Assembly (NCBI GenBank): GCA_020747015.1
Contig: JAGTJM010000032.1
Span: forward strand, 303,332 to 367,331
Length of the DNA stretch: 64,000 bases
Direction: 5' to 3'
DNA from: Pyrenochaeta sp. MPI-SDFR-AT-0127
Taxonomy: Eukaryota; Ascomycota; Dothideomycetes; Pleosporales; Cucurbitariaceae
A program made the translations under genes and the position numbers. Below, one piece after another: positions 11,846 through 22,655 of this stretch (positions are counted from its first letter, which is position 1; each line of letters opens with the position of its first letter). The notes under the pieces are model-generated. The model made no database searches and was not told the DNA's origin. It saw only the letters and a list, made by a program, of their open reading frames with translations.

Positions 11846-14370
11846 GGTGTGTCGAGGGGAGTCTTATTTGTATGTGGATATGTAGGTAGCGTGGATTACA
11901 CCAAACAAAGTTCCTTGTAACAGGGACAGTGGAGCGTCAGGGTCTCACAGGGGGAAAAAGTAGATGAAGAGTAAGAAAGAAGAGGGGGATGTCTCAGAAG
12001 ATAATTGTGCAAAGGAGTCGGTTTATCACGTCATGAAGCTATGCAGCTAGTCCCACGCGTTTTATGGATTTTGTTTGCTTTCAGAGCTCGCAGTGACGGC
12101 TCTCCCTGGGGTCTCGAGACAATATTTATACAACCCCACTCCTTTGAGCCTTCTGCGAGCTAGCTTGTCGGCTACAAGGAGCTCAGCAGCGTATGAGCTG
12201 AAGGACAGTCCACTGTCACAGCCATTCTGTGAATAAACTGCATCTGTCATGGCTCCCGGTTTCGGTCGAAGGAAGGAGCTCTATGCGATGGCGTGCTAGG
12301 GGTCCGTGGAGGGGTAGCTCTCCTCTACCCCGCGCTGTCCAAACAGAACGCGTCAAGACTAGTGTGGAGGCTTTGCAAGACGCCGTCTCACAGCATCGAC
12401 ATTGGAAAGCGTGGGCGATAGGCCGAGACACGTAACTCGTGCTCGGAAAGGGTTGGTCGACGTCTTGGGGGCTTAGTGGACATGATCAGCGTGGTAAGTT
12501 CTGACTCAGCCCGGGCTCGTACATGGATTACTGTTTCCTCAAGAGGACTTTGCACGCAGCTTTGTCGTATCTTCAACCGCGTTTGAGGTTCAGCTAGGCA
12601 TTGTATGCTTCAGCCCAAGTTCGTTACTCTGGTTGTGGCGAGCAATTGCTGATTACTTGAGCAATTGTAGACAACCCGGAACTCCTCGATGTCATCATCA
12701 CAGAGCAACAAGCTACAGAAGCAATGGAGCTGAGCTATCCTCGTGTTTCTGTTGTTTCACTCAGCGCTCTTCTTGAAATAGATTTATATCTTAGAATTTG
12801 AAATACATGGGCGGCGGTCATTACGACTTGGCCAGCAGTATAGTCAGACCTCTGTGTACTAGAAAGTTTCTATACTAGAGAGTCATTATACTAGAGGCTA
12901 ACAAGGGATACTTAAACAACAACGACTACCACTTAAGACACCGGTCCTAGCCGAGCCATCTCAAACATCACCAAAGCCCACCATCTACGCCAAAGATCAG
13001 TCATCCAACAAGCACTGCCACTGCCCTTGGACCCAAACACCCCAGCCCCCACAGCAACGCCCCCCTTCCACGAAACAAAAAGGCCAGGATATAATGTCAA
13101 CCCACAAGTAAGTAACTTAAGTAAGTAATCGAGTAAAGTGAGTGCGTATATTCAGCCCCCGCAACGCCTTCCCAATCCAGTAACCCCAACCCTTCGAACC
13201 ACAAACCACCATCCGAGAAAAACTTCCCCAAACACAATGTTCCAAACACAAGCCATCCCCATCTTACATGTCCACACGTGGACGGCATCTCTGCCTCATG
13301 TATCCTGCATCTTTTTTTCCTTTTCGAAATCACGCATATATTACCCGGATGATGCCGTTGCCGCAACCCCCCAACCACCCTGGCCCCCAAAACCACCACG
13401 CCGCATCTGCGCATGTCAACTTAGCACCGACAGGACCGAGGGTGCGGTAAATTGGATGTAACGTGCTAAGCTGGGCGGCTTTTGCTGGGCTCTGCGAACA
13501 TGGGTTGGCGAATCTTGGGGGGGAGGAAAACATAAAAAGTTGGGAAAGAGCGGAATGCTTGGGTTTTTGCTTGGTTAGTCTGGTGGAAAGGGTTTCATGT
13601 TGACGAGGTAATGGGCGCTTGAGGTAATTTTATCGTCAAGTCTGGGGAAGAGTGCAGGGTGCGGAGAAAGTAGTTCCGTATGGGAGTTGCAAGGGATGGC
13701 CTTGAGTGCAACGGAGTGAATACTGCTTAGTCGTTACCACCACCTGTGTCGAGTTGGAATTGGGAAGGAGAAGCGAAAAACGGTCAGGTTCAGCACACAG
13801 GAACATCAATCAGTATACCAACAACGCGCAGCGTGCCATTCAATTGTGCCTATCCTATGATCTATACAAACGATCCGCCTTGTAATGGCCATGCATGTTT
13901 TTCCATCTCGCATTCGATCTGTTGATGATCTAATCATTCAACATGGTAGTAATAACCGTTGGTCTAGGCAAAGGCTCCGCCGATGGAAAAAGAACCCCCT
14001 CAGACTAAAGAATATGATAAAAAATTTGTGCCGTGAGGCAAAGTAGCTCGTTGTGCTGTTGAGCTCCAAGTGTTTTCCATCCATAATTTGCAAGCGTACA
14101 TGTTAAGAATAAACAGGCTATCAAGGAAAAGCTAGAGAGTGTATGCGCTTGTAGTAGCAACAAGTAACAACATTAAGGAGAATGCGTCTGCTGACGAATA
14201 TCAGTAGAAAGAAAGGGTAACAAGATACAGCGTGGGGAGGAAGTTATTCGCGAGGCCGCGCGTTCGTCGTTCTCGGGGTATAAATGATCAGAGCACATTA
14301 AATCCGTTAACGACTCCTTTACTCCAAAAACCAAACATCATGCCGAAGCTACACAGCCTTGCAGTACAAT
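11846..14370. other. Intergenic, 2.5 kb without a supported gene
   Basis: This lies upstream of the sulfhydrylase and downstream of veA. Candidate frames (12229-12435 plus, 13138-13461 plus, 13097-13414 minus) overlap each other in antisense and are proline- or histidine-rich without domain resemblance. Two copies of the short word TATACTAGAG occur near 12870-12895. I see no tRNA or transposon ends. Confidence 0.5.
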
Positions 14371-15078
14371 TCAGACGCCAACTTCAGGAACATGACGCTG
14401 ACGCTGAGTCCCATCTGCTCGGCGGTAGCTCATGGCCGCGCGGTCCATGGGTTCCTCCATGTCAGGTGAGTTGCACTCGTCGTACGAGTAGCCGGCACCG
14501 ACAGGGTTGGGTCTGGCTCCTTGTGTCAAGCGCTCGTTTACGTGTCGAGTGTCGAATGTGCTGGAGAAAGACCTCTTTTGACCGGCTGATGCTGACATGG
14601 GCGGAAGACCTTGGGATGCGAATTTAGGCAGTGCGTAGTTTTGCGTCGAACCATCAGAGTTGACAGACATGGTGGCAGATGACATGGCGCTGGGCGGCGA
14701 ATGGTACAGAGGCGACACGGGTTCCGATTTCTCTGCTGCCAACGGCGGCTGCAGCGTCTTGAGGGTTGGCAGAGAATGACCGTTGGGCGTGTGCATGCTA
14801 CTGGGGCCAGGAATCGAGGGAGCGTGGGGCGAAGTGTGCAGCGGTTGCATAGGCTGGCTCAGTTGCTGTGGTCTGCTGTACTGGTCAAGGGCATTGTACG
14901 GGGGTATCATTTGGCTTGGACCGGGGTACTGCTGTGGAGACGTGGTAACTGAGGGGCGACGGTATTCTGTACTGTGGGCATAGTCGGGGGCAGGGTCTTG
15001 GCGAGGCGGCGGCGCTTGTTCGTAGTGCGACTGCGGATAGTTCTGGTAACCGTACTGTTGATTCATCTGCATTCCAGG
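14371..15078 (-). pseudogene. veA: In-frame C-terminal tail of VeA, downstream of the TAG
   Basis: Directly after the TAG at 15079-15081, the same frame stays open for 235 more codons and ends with TGA at 14371-14373. It begins P-G-M-Q-M-N-Q-Q-Y-G and keeps the glutamine/proline/serine-rich composition of the preceding frame. It ends with a block (S-F-S-S-T-F-D-T-R-H-V-N-E-R-L, then A-M-S-Y-R-R-A-D-G-T) that resembles the conserved C-terminus of VeA proteins. With the velvet part it would give about 585 residues, the normal VeA size (573 in A. nidulans). No canonical intron removes the TAG. It could be a sequencing error, a strain-specific nonsense mutation, stop readthrough or RNA editing. 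Confidence 0.8.
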
Positions 15079-16128
15079 CTAGCTTGGGTAGGCGCTGTGC
15101 TGGGGATGGTGTGGATACGGGGCCTGGGGCGGTTGCATCATGGAAGTGGGCTGTGGAGCGGCGTACTGACTCTGGTAATGCTGTTGGCCTGATCCATACG
15201 ATGGAATCTGGGGATATCCGGTACTCTGCGGCGGAGGCATCTGCTGGTAATTATTGCCGGGCGGGTACGGCTGCGCCATGTCATCCATGCTCGGGCGACG
15301 AGGAGGTACTAGAGAAGAATTGCTAGCGTTCGACACGGAGCGGGGACGATCGTCGAGAGGGGCGTTTGGCTGTTGACCATAGTTGTCGGGTGTCGCGGTG
15401 CGCCTTGCCTGATCGTAGCCGCCGCCTTCCTCATCGTAGTCGTCCCAGTCCTTGGAGGACTTGTTCTCGCGGCGCCTCATACGCACGTCACGTCGAATGC
15501 GGACACGGCAACCCTGCTCGGCGACCATGCGGCTCAGGGCGGTGCTCTCGGACAGACCAGGGAACTTCTTCGCCGAGAAGACGGTGAAGGGCGCCGACTT
15601 GACCTCAGCACGGTGGGTGACGAAGTGGTTGCCGTCGAAGATGACATCGGGGTCTTCCGGGTCCAAGTCCTTGACCTCGCTCAGGTTCTCGAAGAGCGCA
15701 AAGCTCAAGCGGTACTTGCCCTCGTGACGGACCGACAGATCGGGGAAGATGAAGTAGCCGGCGGGCGTCGGGCGGTCCAGGTAGGCCATGCCAGCAACGG
15801 GCGTGCCGGTCAGGACGGGGAAGCTGGGCGTGGTGGGCGGCGCGCGTCCCGGCGCGATGGTGCGGGCATTCTCGAGACTGGCATGGAGGAAGAAGTTCGC
15901 GTTGTAGGCAAACGTAATCTCCTGGTCATTCTCGAAGACGCGCAGCTCGACAATCGGAGGGGGGTCAACCGGGCGACGGTCGGCGCTCGACTTTGCACCG
16001 CTGCCACAGGCACGAGCGCGCTCTGGCTGCTGGATGACTTGCAGACTGTAGCGAATCTGCCTGCCGTCCTTGGTGGTGCGGACCGAGGTGCTCTTGGTCT
16101 CGTTGCTCACGGCAATGGTGGAGGCCAT
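15079..16128 (-). CDS. veA: Velvet regulator VeA, ending early at TAG
   Basis: The frame encodes 349 residues. The velvet domain spans about residues 25-220, with the VeA-specific start R-Y-S-L-Q-V-I-Q-Q-P-E-R-A-R-A-C-G and P-P-P-I-V-E-L-R-V-F. A basic cluster follows at about 208-220 (R-V-R-I-R-R-D-V-R-M-R-R-R), a plausible nuclear signal. In other ascomycetes VeA is a light-sensitive scaffold that enters the nucleus with VelB, binds LaeA and coordinates development with secondary metabolism. The frame ends at TAG (15079-15081), and 235 in-frame codons continue beyond it. The leader may contain an untranslated intron at 16148-16258 (GTGAGT...CTGAC...CCCAG). As written, the protein keeps the DNA-binding and dimerising velvet fold but lacks its C-terminal tail. 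Confidence 0.93.
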   Translation of the reverse strand: MASTIAVSNETKSTSVRTTKDGRQIRYSLQVIQQPERARACGSGAKSSADRRPVDPPPIVELRVFENDQEITFAYNANFFLHASLENARTIAPGRAPPTTPSFPVLTGTPVAGMAYLDRPTPAGYFIFPDLSVRHEGKYRLSFALFENLSEVKDLDPEDPDVIFDGNHFVTHRAEVKSAPFTVFSAKKFPGLSESTALSRMVAEQGCRVRIRRDVRMRRRENKSSKDWDDYDEEGGGYDQARRTATPDNYGQQPNAPLDDRPRSVSNASNSSLVPPRRPSMDDMAQPYPPGNNYQQMPPPQSTGYPQIPSYGSGQQHYQSQYAAPQPTSMMQPPQAPYPHHPQHSAYPS

Positions 16129-16737
16129 GGTGAAGAGCGGGTGGGAGCTGGGGCGAGTCAGCGAGTCGCGTGGCTATGGAGTGGTTGCGAGTCGACCAGA
16201 TCCAGGGACTTGCCTCGCTCCACCGGCAAGGAAGGGTTTGACGGGGGACTAGACTCACGACTAGGAACGAACAATTGGACGCGCAACAGCGAGAGCAGAC
16301 GACGGCTGCAGGTGCGCACCACGGAACAGAGGTGATCTGGACGTGTCAGTACGTGTTCAAGTTGGGTTGACATGCGTGCAGCCTCGTGGTGGACGCCGCA
16401 GGGCGAGGACCGAACCGCTGGCAAACCCGGCACCCAACTGGCTGGGCAAACCAACAGCGAGCGCTGCAGAAGGGCCGACGGACAAAAAAGGACTCACCTC
16501 GCGGAGGATCAAAGGGCGGCGTGGTGTCGCTCAATTACAAAGGCCGCAATGCAACAGGCGTGTGGGCGTTGCAGCGAGCAGCGTCGAGGAGTAGGAGGCG
16601 TGCTTTGGCGGGTGGTGAGCGGACGAGATGGCTGGTGGTGGGTTGAGGGCACGACTAGCTTTTGCTACGGGCCGTTCCAGACGCGACGGCGAACCTAGGG
16701 GAGTTTGTGTGGTATGAATCCAGGCTCGGGGCGACAC

Positions 16738-16770
16738 GACAGACAGACAGACGGGCGGACAGACGGGCAG
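16738..16770. repeat. Imperfect GACA/GACGG microsatellite
   Basis: A short run of GACA units followed by diverged GACGGGC units lies in the GC-rich region upstream of veA. It is read directly from the sequence. Confidence 0.8.
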
Positions 16771-17175
16771 TCGTCTACGGGCGTCTTCTTTTCGCAGCAG
16801 CCGCTCCGTCGCTCGTCGAAGTCGAGGTTGTGAAGGGTTGGCGAGAGGGGGGGCGGAAGCAGGAGGGTATACCTCTGTGGCCCGCTGCAAGAGATGAGCC
16901 GGGTGGGAAGCGCTGGGGCAGGCTCACCTGCACTGACACCTCGCTTTAGCCGAAGACAAAGAGCTGGAGAGCAGCGGCCCACCATTGGGGGATAGTCGGC
17001 GGCGCGTGATTGGCCGCCAGCCTACCATGTGCATGGGTAGCGTGCAGGCGATGGTGCTGTAGAGGGCGTCGTCCGCGGATCGCGCATGCAAACCTGCGGC
17101 CTCTTGGAGTTGCATCCTGGCGTGCTCTGCGGCAGCCGTCCAAGAGCCAGACTCTGGCCATGTCATGGAGAGCCA

Positions 17176-17210
17176 GCTGCTGCTGCTGCTGCTGCTACTA
17201 CTGCTGCTGC
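17176..17210. repeat. GCT trinucleotide microsatellite
   Basis: About eleven GCT/ACT units in tandem, with two ACT interruptions, lie in the veA upstream region. They are not inside a supported coding frame. Confidence 0.9.
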
Positions 17211-20200
17211 CCGTGGGCGTGCCGTGGGCGGACGCTGCTGGCGGGCATAACCTCGCACCACCTTTTTGTGGACACGACGGCGGGAATCAAAAAAGGACGC
17301 TTGGCACGGGTCCTTCCCAAGGCAGCCTAAGCCGCTGCAACCACCGATCAGACGGTCCTGGCTGTATCCCCGGGTTCCATCGATTCGCATTCACTAACTA
17401 TTGCTGCCCGTCACATTCCCATCAACTCTCTTTTGCTCCTCCACCCTGGGCCTCCACTGCCCACCAAAAGCAAAGCCGCAGCGAGTCTCGGCGGCTGGCG
17501 CTCGCTGGCTTTGGTCGCGGCATGCACACGCAGCATAAACTTCGCCGTAGTCGTTGCGCTGCGCTCAGCCGGCCAAGTCGTCTTCATGGCGGCGTGCATA
17601 CACGTCTTTGGGCAAACTGCAATGCCAGGGGTTCCCCCGCCAGGTGAGGATGGCGCTCCAGAAGCCAAGCATGTCGCCCTCAGCGCGCTGCCGTGCAACG
17701 CTGGCGGGAGGACGGCGCGCACACAAAGAGCAAAGAAGGCGACGACATGGCCTGATGCCTCCACCCACCCCCCCATGGCACGGGTTTCTGCTTCAGCCCG
17801 TCGCCTCGCCCCCTCCTGATTGCAATCTGGCTCCCTCTATATGAGGTCCCCAAAAACGGCGCCTCTAATGCAACCGCAGGCCCGCAGCTGACGACTGCGC
17901 CCTTGGAAACCAATGGCCGTCGAGGCGGAATACCAGCGTCGGCGCACTGGGCAGACACGGGCCTAGTCGAGAAGGATCACCGTGGCTGTGAAATCCCTGC
18001 TCCCTTGTTGCTGGATGCCGCCAAGTGGAATCTCGTCCCGCACTGCCCACGGCGCTGATTGGCCCGCCTCGGGGGTCGGCCGCAATGCCCCGATTTCCCG
18101 CGGAGCCAATAAGCCCCCAGCCTGCGCAATCTCCCGCGCCAGACGGCCAAGGGGTTCCCGAGGGTCGATCAGATCCACTCAGGCGCCGCAACGGACATCG
18201 TGTTTGTCGCAGCGTGGTGTTGAGCAAGGCGAGGCCTGCTTCACCCCCATCGTGTTTCTCTCCTCGCCATTTCCACGCCTGCCATAGTACACACGCCCAA
18301 GTCGGCATCCCTAGCACTCCTTGTGCCCACCCTTCGCTCAGAGACCATGAGACTGTCCGGTTTCTCCGCTGCCGCTGCCTGCTGTTGCTCAACGTGGCTC
18401 GGCAAAAGCAACAATGGCCTGATAGCAAACGGACGTTTCACCCTTTATTGACTGGGAACACGCTCAAGCGCCCTCGACTGCTCAACTGCACACTGACCTC
18501 TTTCCCCTATTGTCATACGACATGGCAGAGCCTCCAGATGCCGCCTCCCATACATCAGAGAAACTTTATGTATGCGAGTCACGAACCGCAGCCACGGCAT
18601 GACTGCCAGCCCTGTCATACATGGTGCTCTTTTTTCAAACAATTCTCCTTCTCGTCCTCGAAGAAGAGCAACCATGCTGCACGTTACAAACCCAATTCTT
18701 GCCTTAGTCACTGTCGACGCCTGGATCGTTCGTCTGTTTCACCCTGCTACGGCTGCGGCTCTGTCAATGTTCCTTGCCTATGCCTGGTTCGTAACCCGGA
18801 GATATCGCATTGCGACTATGCTGATATGCCGGTACTGTGCTTGCTATGCCGCGTTTCACACACTCAACATGGGTATAGCCTATTTCTAGTTGCCTCTCTG
18901 TTGCTGCCGCCACCCTCAGATCTGGGGTATGTCATGCCTTAGCCACACCATCATCTACCAAAAAGTGTACACCAACTAGCCTGAACTCAGCTGCATGTGC
19001 TACTTTCTGACGCTGGCCGAGTCCAAACAAAGCATGTTCCGCCATCATGTCTTCGGGCCGATGGCTTGCTCTCGGTCTGCTCTGCCGAGTATATCCCTCT
19101 ATATCTGCGTCCTCTATACCTCTCAGATCTCCTGCTACGCTCTACCAACCCACCCGCATGGGTACCAGAGAGCCACGTTTCTCCACACGTTGCGAAGTGG
19201 ACGCTCCTCGACCCGAATAACCCCATAGTTGCCTAATCGAGGCACACCTGCTCAGTGATTCAACGCCACTTGCGTACAATCGTAGTACTCTAACAGCCAC
19301 ACCTTATATTGAAACCCATGTAACATTCTTTACAGGCATCGCAACTGGTCATTGGCCACCAATAGGCACAGCGGATCCACATTTCCAATCAACTTGGTGC
19401 TGGCCGCACGTGGAAGATGCCTCCGAGTCCTCTGGAGTGCGCGAATACCTTCGCGGGGTGCCTACGCCCATGACCTGACCTTCTGCAGCTACATTTGCTT
19501 CAGGCTTCGGAGACATGCAAACCCACCACAAGGTTCGCGGGGCTTAGTGCGCTGTCATGTTATACAGTTTCTTGTGCCGGAAGGAGGACTGTCGCGAAAC
19601 AGGTCCCCAACAACCCCAGACCGCGATGAAGCCTGCTCATGCAACGAATCTCTGGGATCGTCTGGGTCGACGCGGCCGGGTCACGACTCGTCACTGCCCT
19701 TGCTTCGAGAGCGCATGCTCAACCAAGTCATCCAGGCAAGGAGCTCATCGACAGCGGGGTAGAATGACCACTGTTCCACCATGATCGATATCCATCACCT
19801 GCTACTCTGTACTAAATTTCAAGTGCACGCCGTCCGTCCGCTTCTAGCAGTCGTGACGCCAATCAATTCTTGATCATCCACGGCGCTTAGATTCCGACCC
19901 CTCCCTGTCCACTGTAAAGCAACACCCACACCAAATTTAGTCTTCCATGATCGGGAAACTCGTCACGCTCAGTCCGAGGCATGTGGTATTTTCTATCCGG
20001 AAAGCATCTCCTCCGGCCTGCTACCATCACTGCTGCTTTCCGGGGGCTTGCATCGCATCGACATCGATGTCAGTGCATCCAGAGTACATAGTTTAGCAAC
20101 AGCAGGGTGCGTGAACTATCAAATGTGCTAGCAGAACGCACTACTGTCGCAAAATGATTGTAGTGGGGAATGGGGATAATTTTTCACACGTGGGTAGCAG

Positions 20201-20292
20201 CCTCCACTTGTCTGGTACCCTGGAGGCCGGGTTTGGACACTTTTTAGTCCATGACCGTCTGAGTTTTGAACTTTGAAATTATACTTTTTTGA

Positions 20293-20306
20293 CTCTCTCT
20301 CTCTCT
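20293..20306. repeat. CT dinucleotide run
   Basis: Seven CT units follow a T tract in non-coding sequence. Pyrimidine runs like this are common in fungal promoters. Confidence 0.85.
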
Positions 20307-22655
20307 TTTCTTCAGAGCGGGGTGGTGTGGTGTGGAGTGGGTAAAGCTGCGGCTCGGAATCCTCTTCCAAACTTTCACAAGAAACCCAGAGCACAGGTTC
20401 GCAGATTTCAAGATGACGCGTCGATAATGGTTCCACTTCTCAGCCGATCAGTTCGTGTTCGCGTTCGGCGGGCGATCCTTTTTGCGCTTTGCGGCGCTTG
20501 AGCGATCAGGAGGTGTTGTCCCATTGTCCTGGAGAGTACCACAGCTCAGGTTCCGATCTCGCGTACCTGAGCAAGTGAGGAGAAAGATAAATCTCGCCAA
20601 ACCTTCTCCTACAGGTGAGTTCATTCTCGGCCTACGATATGCGTTGATAGTCCCAGCTCATCGATCAGTCATCGCCGTCGAGCTCTTCTTCGTGCACTCA
20701 TAGCGTCCAGCCGTCAAATCTGGCTCGCGCACTCGATGTTCCTCTATTTCAGCGGACATATACTAGAACTTTAACTTTGTTACCTGCCACGAGTCTTCGA
20801 GAGTCTTGAGTGCTCGATGATTACCAGACCGCACGTACACAGCGAATGTTGTACGTGAGCGATGGGTGTCACAATCAAATTGGAGAAGAAATGTGATGGG
20901 GTGAATATAAAAAAGCAGAATAAAAGAAAGATGTGATGATCGTCATGCGTGCTGGTCATAATAAGGGCATGAGCGTGACCGCTGGCATGGTCAAATTGAC
21001 AGTCTCCGTATTGCATCCAAAGTTGTGTGCGAGTTATCGCTGTACTAACAGTACCGTATTGATACTATCTACATTCTTCTACACTCATGACAGAACCAGG
21101 CTCCAAAAAGCTACTTGATACTCTATCTACCAATAACCAACTCTCCACCTTGCCCAACTCCCGTCCCTGCTCCCCGTCGATTACTCAAGACTGCTACACA
21201 CTCAATCGTGAGATTTACGCCCCTATCCACGTATGACGAAGATTCTCAGAGAGCGTCAGGCTAGGCACGACTTGTGCGTTGTCACTGGTGCGTGGCCACG
21301 TCAAGCAAGAAGGGGTTTTAGCCTATAGACGAGCCCTATGAAGCGAGAGTGAGAAAGCATGTCGTGAAGCAGAAAAGACAATAAGGATGAAGTTGAAAAT
21401 CCGTAATCTACCGCTACATGAGCAATTCGCCCCAGTTCCCCACCCAAAATTACAGATTCTCCAGCAAATTTTCCCTACACAATCAAACATCCTTTTCGAA
21501 TGAGTAAGAAACTGACATGTTAAGCTTCTCACAAGGACCATCTCATCCTTGCGTAAATCTAACCCCGTAGTACAAGAGCAATATCTCGCGATACGCACAC
21601 GCGCCATATCACTTCACTCCCAACTGCACTTCTCGTCTTCGGATCGCTCAAGCTGTCGGGCATACGATCCTTGCATTTCCCTCGGTGCAAAGGTGGTGTG
21701 GTGCTGGACGAGTGGCTGAGTGGATATACAAGTAGCAGAGCGTGCTGTTGGGTTCTTTGGATGCCTGATCTTGCTATTGCATCACCGGGGTATAAACGAC
21801 TTGTTTCGCTCTGTGGAACTGAGTGGTGTGGACATTGACAGCCACAGCACGTTATACCCTCACATCGGGTGTTGATGGCGTTGAGAGTATGCTGTTTGGG
21901 GTGGAGGGTTGATATGTATTCTTATGATAGATTGAGGGTGTAGATGAGTTCGCAGGAGTAAGTAGAGTGTGATGGAACTAAAGGCAGCAATATTGAGGGG
22001 AAGAAGTTAGGCTGCGTGTGCCAAAATATGGGAGTGGGATATAATAACGACGTGTGGAGGGGGGGAAAGCTGGAAAACATCGTCTGTATAAGAAAGGCCA
22101 GGAAGCGCTGTTGGTTTTCCTCGTGTACATCTCCAGCATTTCCCCTAGTTCAAATTATATATCGAGTTCCTTATGCTGTTCATTGGCTTCACTTCACGAT
22201 GTCGTAAGAGTCGTTTTACAATTACTCTAATGTCTTTCCCCACGACGAAAGTTGGCAGTGAAACTGTATGGCTACAAAACATTGACTGAAGGGTGAGATG
22301 TAGAAGGAAGCCCAGCCTTTGTACGCACGTCAAAGTTCATGAGATGGTCTGTCTTAGCTATATCAATTCAGCACCTGTGAAGCCGTCGGTTGCAATTGGA
22401 TGTGGGACAAGGGAGCAAGATGTATGAGAAGACGAACGAATAGTGTGAAGTCATAATCATATGATATATGTTAAGGTATATATATACTTCAATGCAAACC
22501 TTACTAGACAGTAAAGTAGTGGATATCAGAATCTCCACAAACTCCTTGATTGGGTAAACCCTCTAAGAACGCCAGTCATGCCCCATGATGCACCGAGGTA
22601 TGCGTGTAGGAAATCATTGTACAGGACAAGTGGTAGGAGAGACATGGTCGGCTAT

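Larger units (their letters stand above)
16129..22655. promoter_or_regulatory. 6.5 kb gene-poor region upstream of veA
   Basis: No supported gene lies between the veA start and the aspartic protease stop. The veA-proximal 2 kb is GC-rich and holds simple repeats. Long frames such as 17165-17647 and 18025-18942 (both plus) have antisense counterparts, no domain resemblance and odd composition (rich in P, H, C, R and S), so I treat them as chance. CCAAT boxes occur at 17008-17013, 18057-18062 (both inverted) and 18106-18110. A long veA promoter and leader is the simplest reading; a non-coding transcript is possible. Confidence 0.5.

Noticed and set aside
13097..13461. Overlapping frames upstream of the sulfhydrylase
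   Set aside because: Proline- and histidine-rich on one strand, arginine-rich on the other, with no family match.
15079..15320. Intron removing the veA TAG
   Set aside because: No pairing of GT donor and AG acceptor around the stop kept frame, except one deleting about 230 bp of coding sequence.
15373..16335. 320-codon plus-strand frame antisense to veA
   Set aside because: It mirrors the velvet coding sequence, whose third-position GC bias keeps the antisense frame open.
18025..18942. 305-codon plus-strand frame upstream of veA
   Set aside because: It begins at a GTG, has an odd Pro/His/Cys/Arg-rich composition, is overlapped antisense by 17865-18428, and resembles no family.
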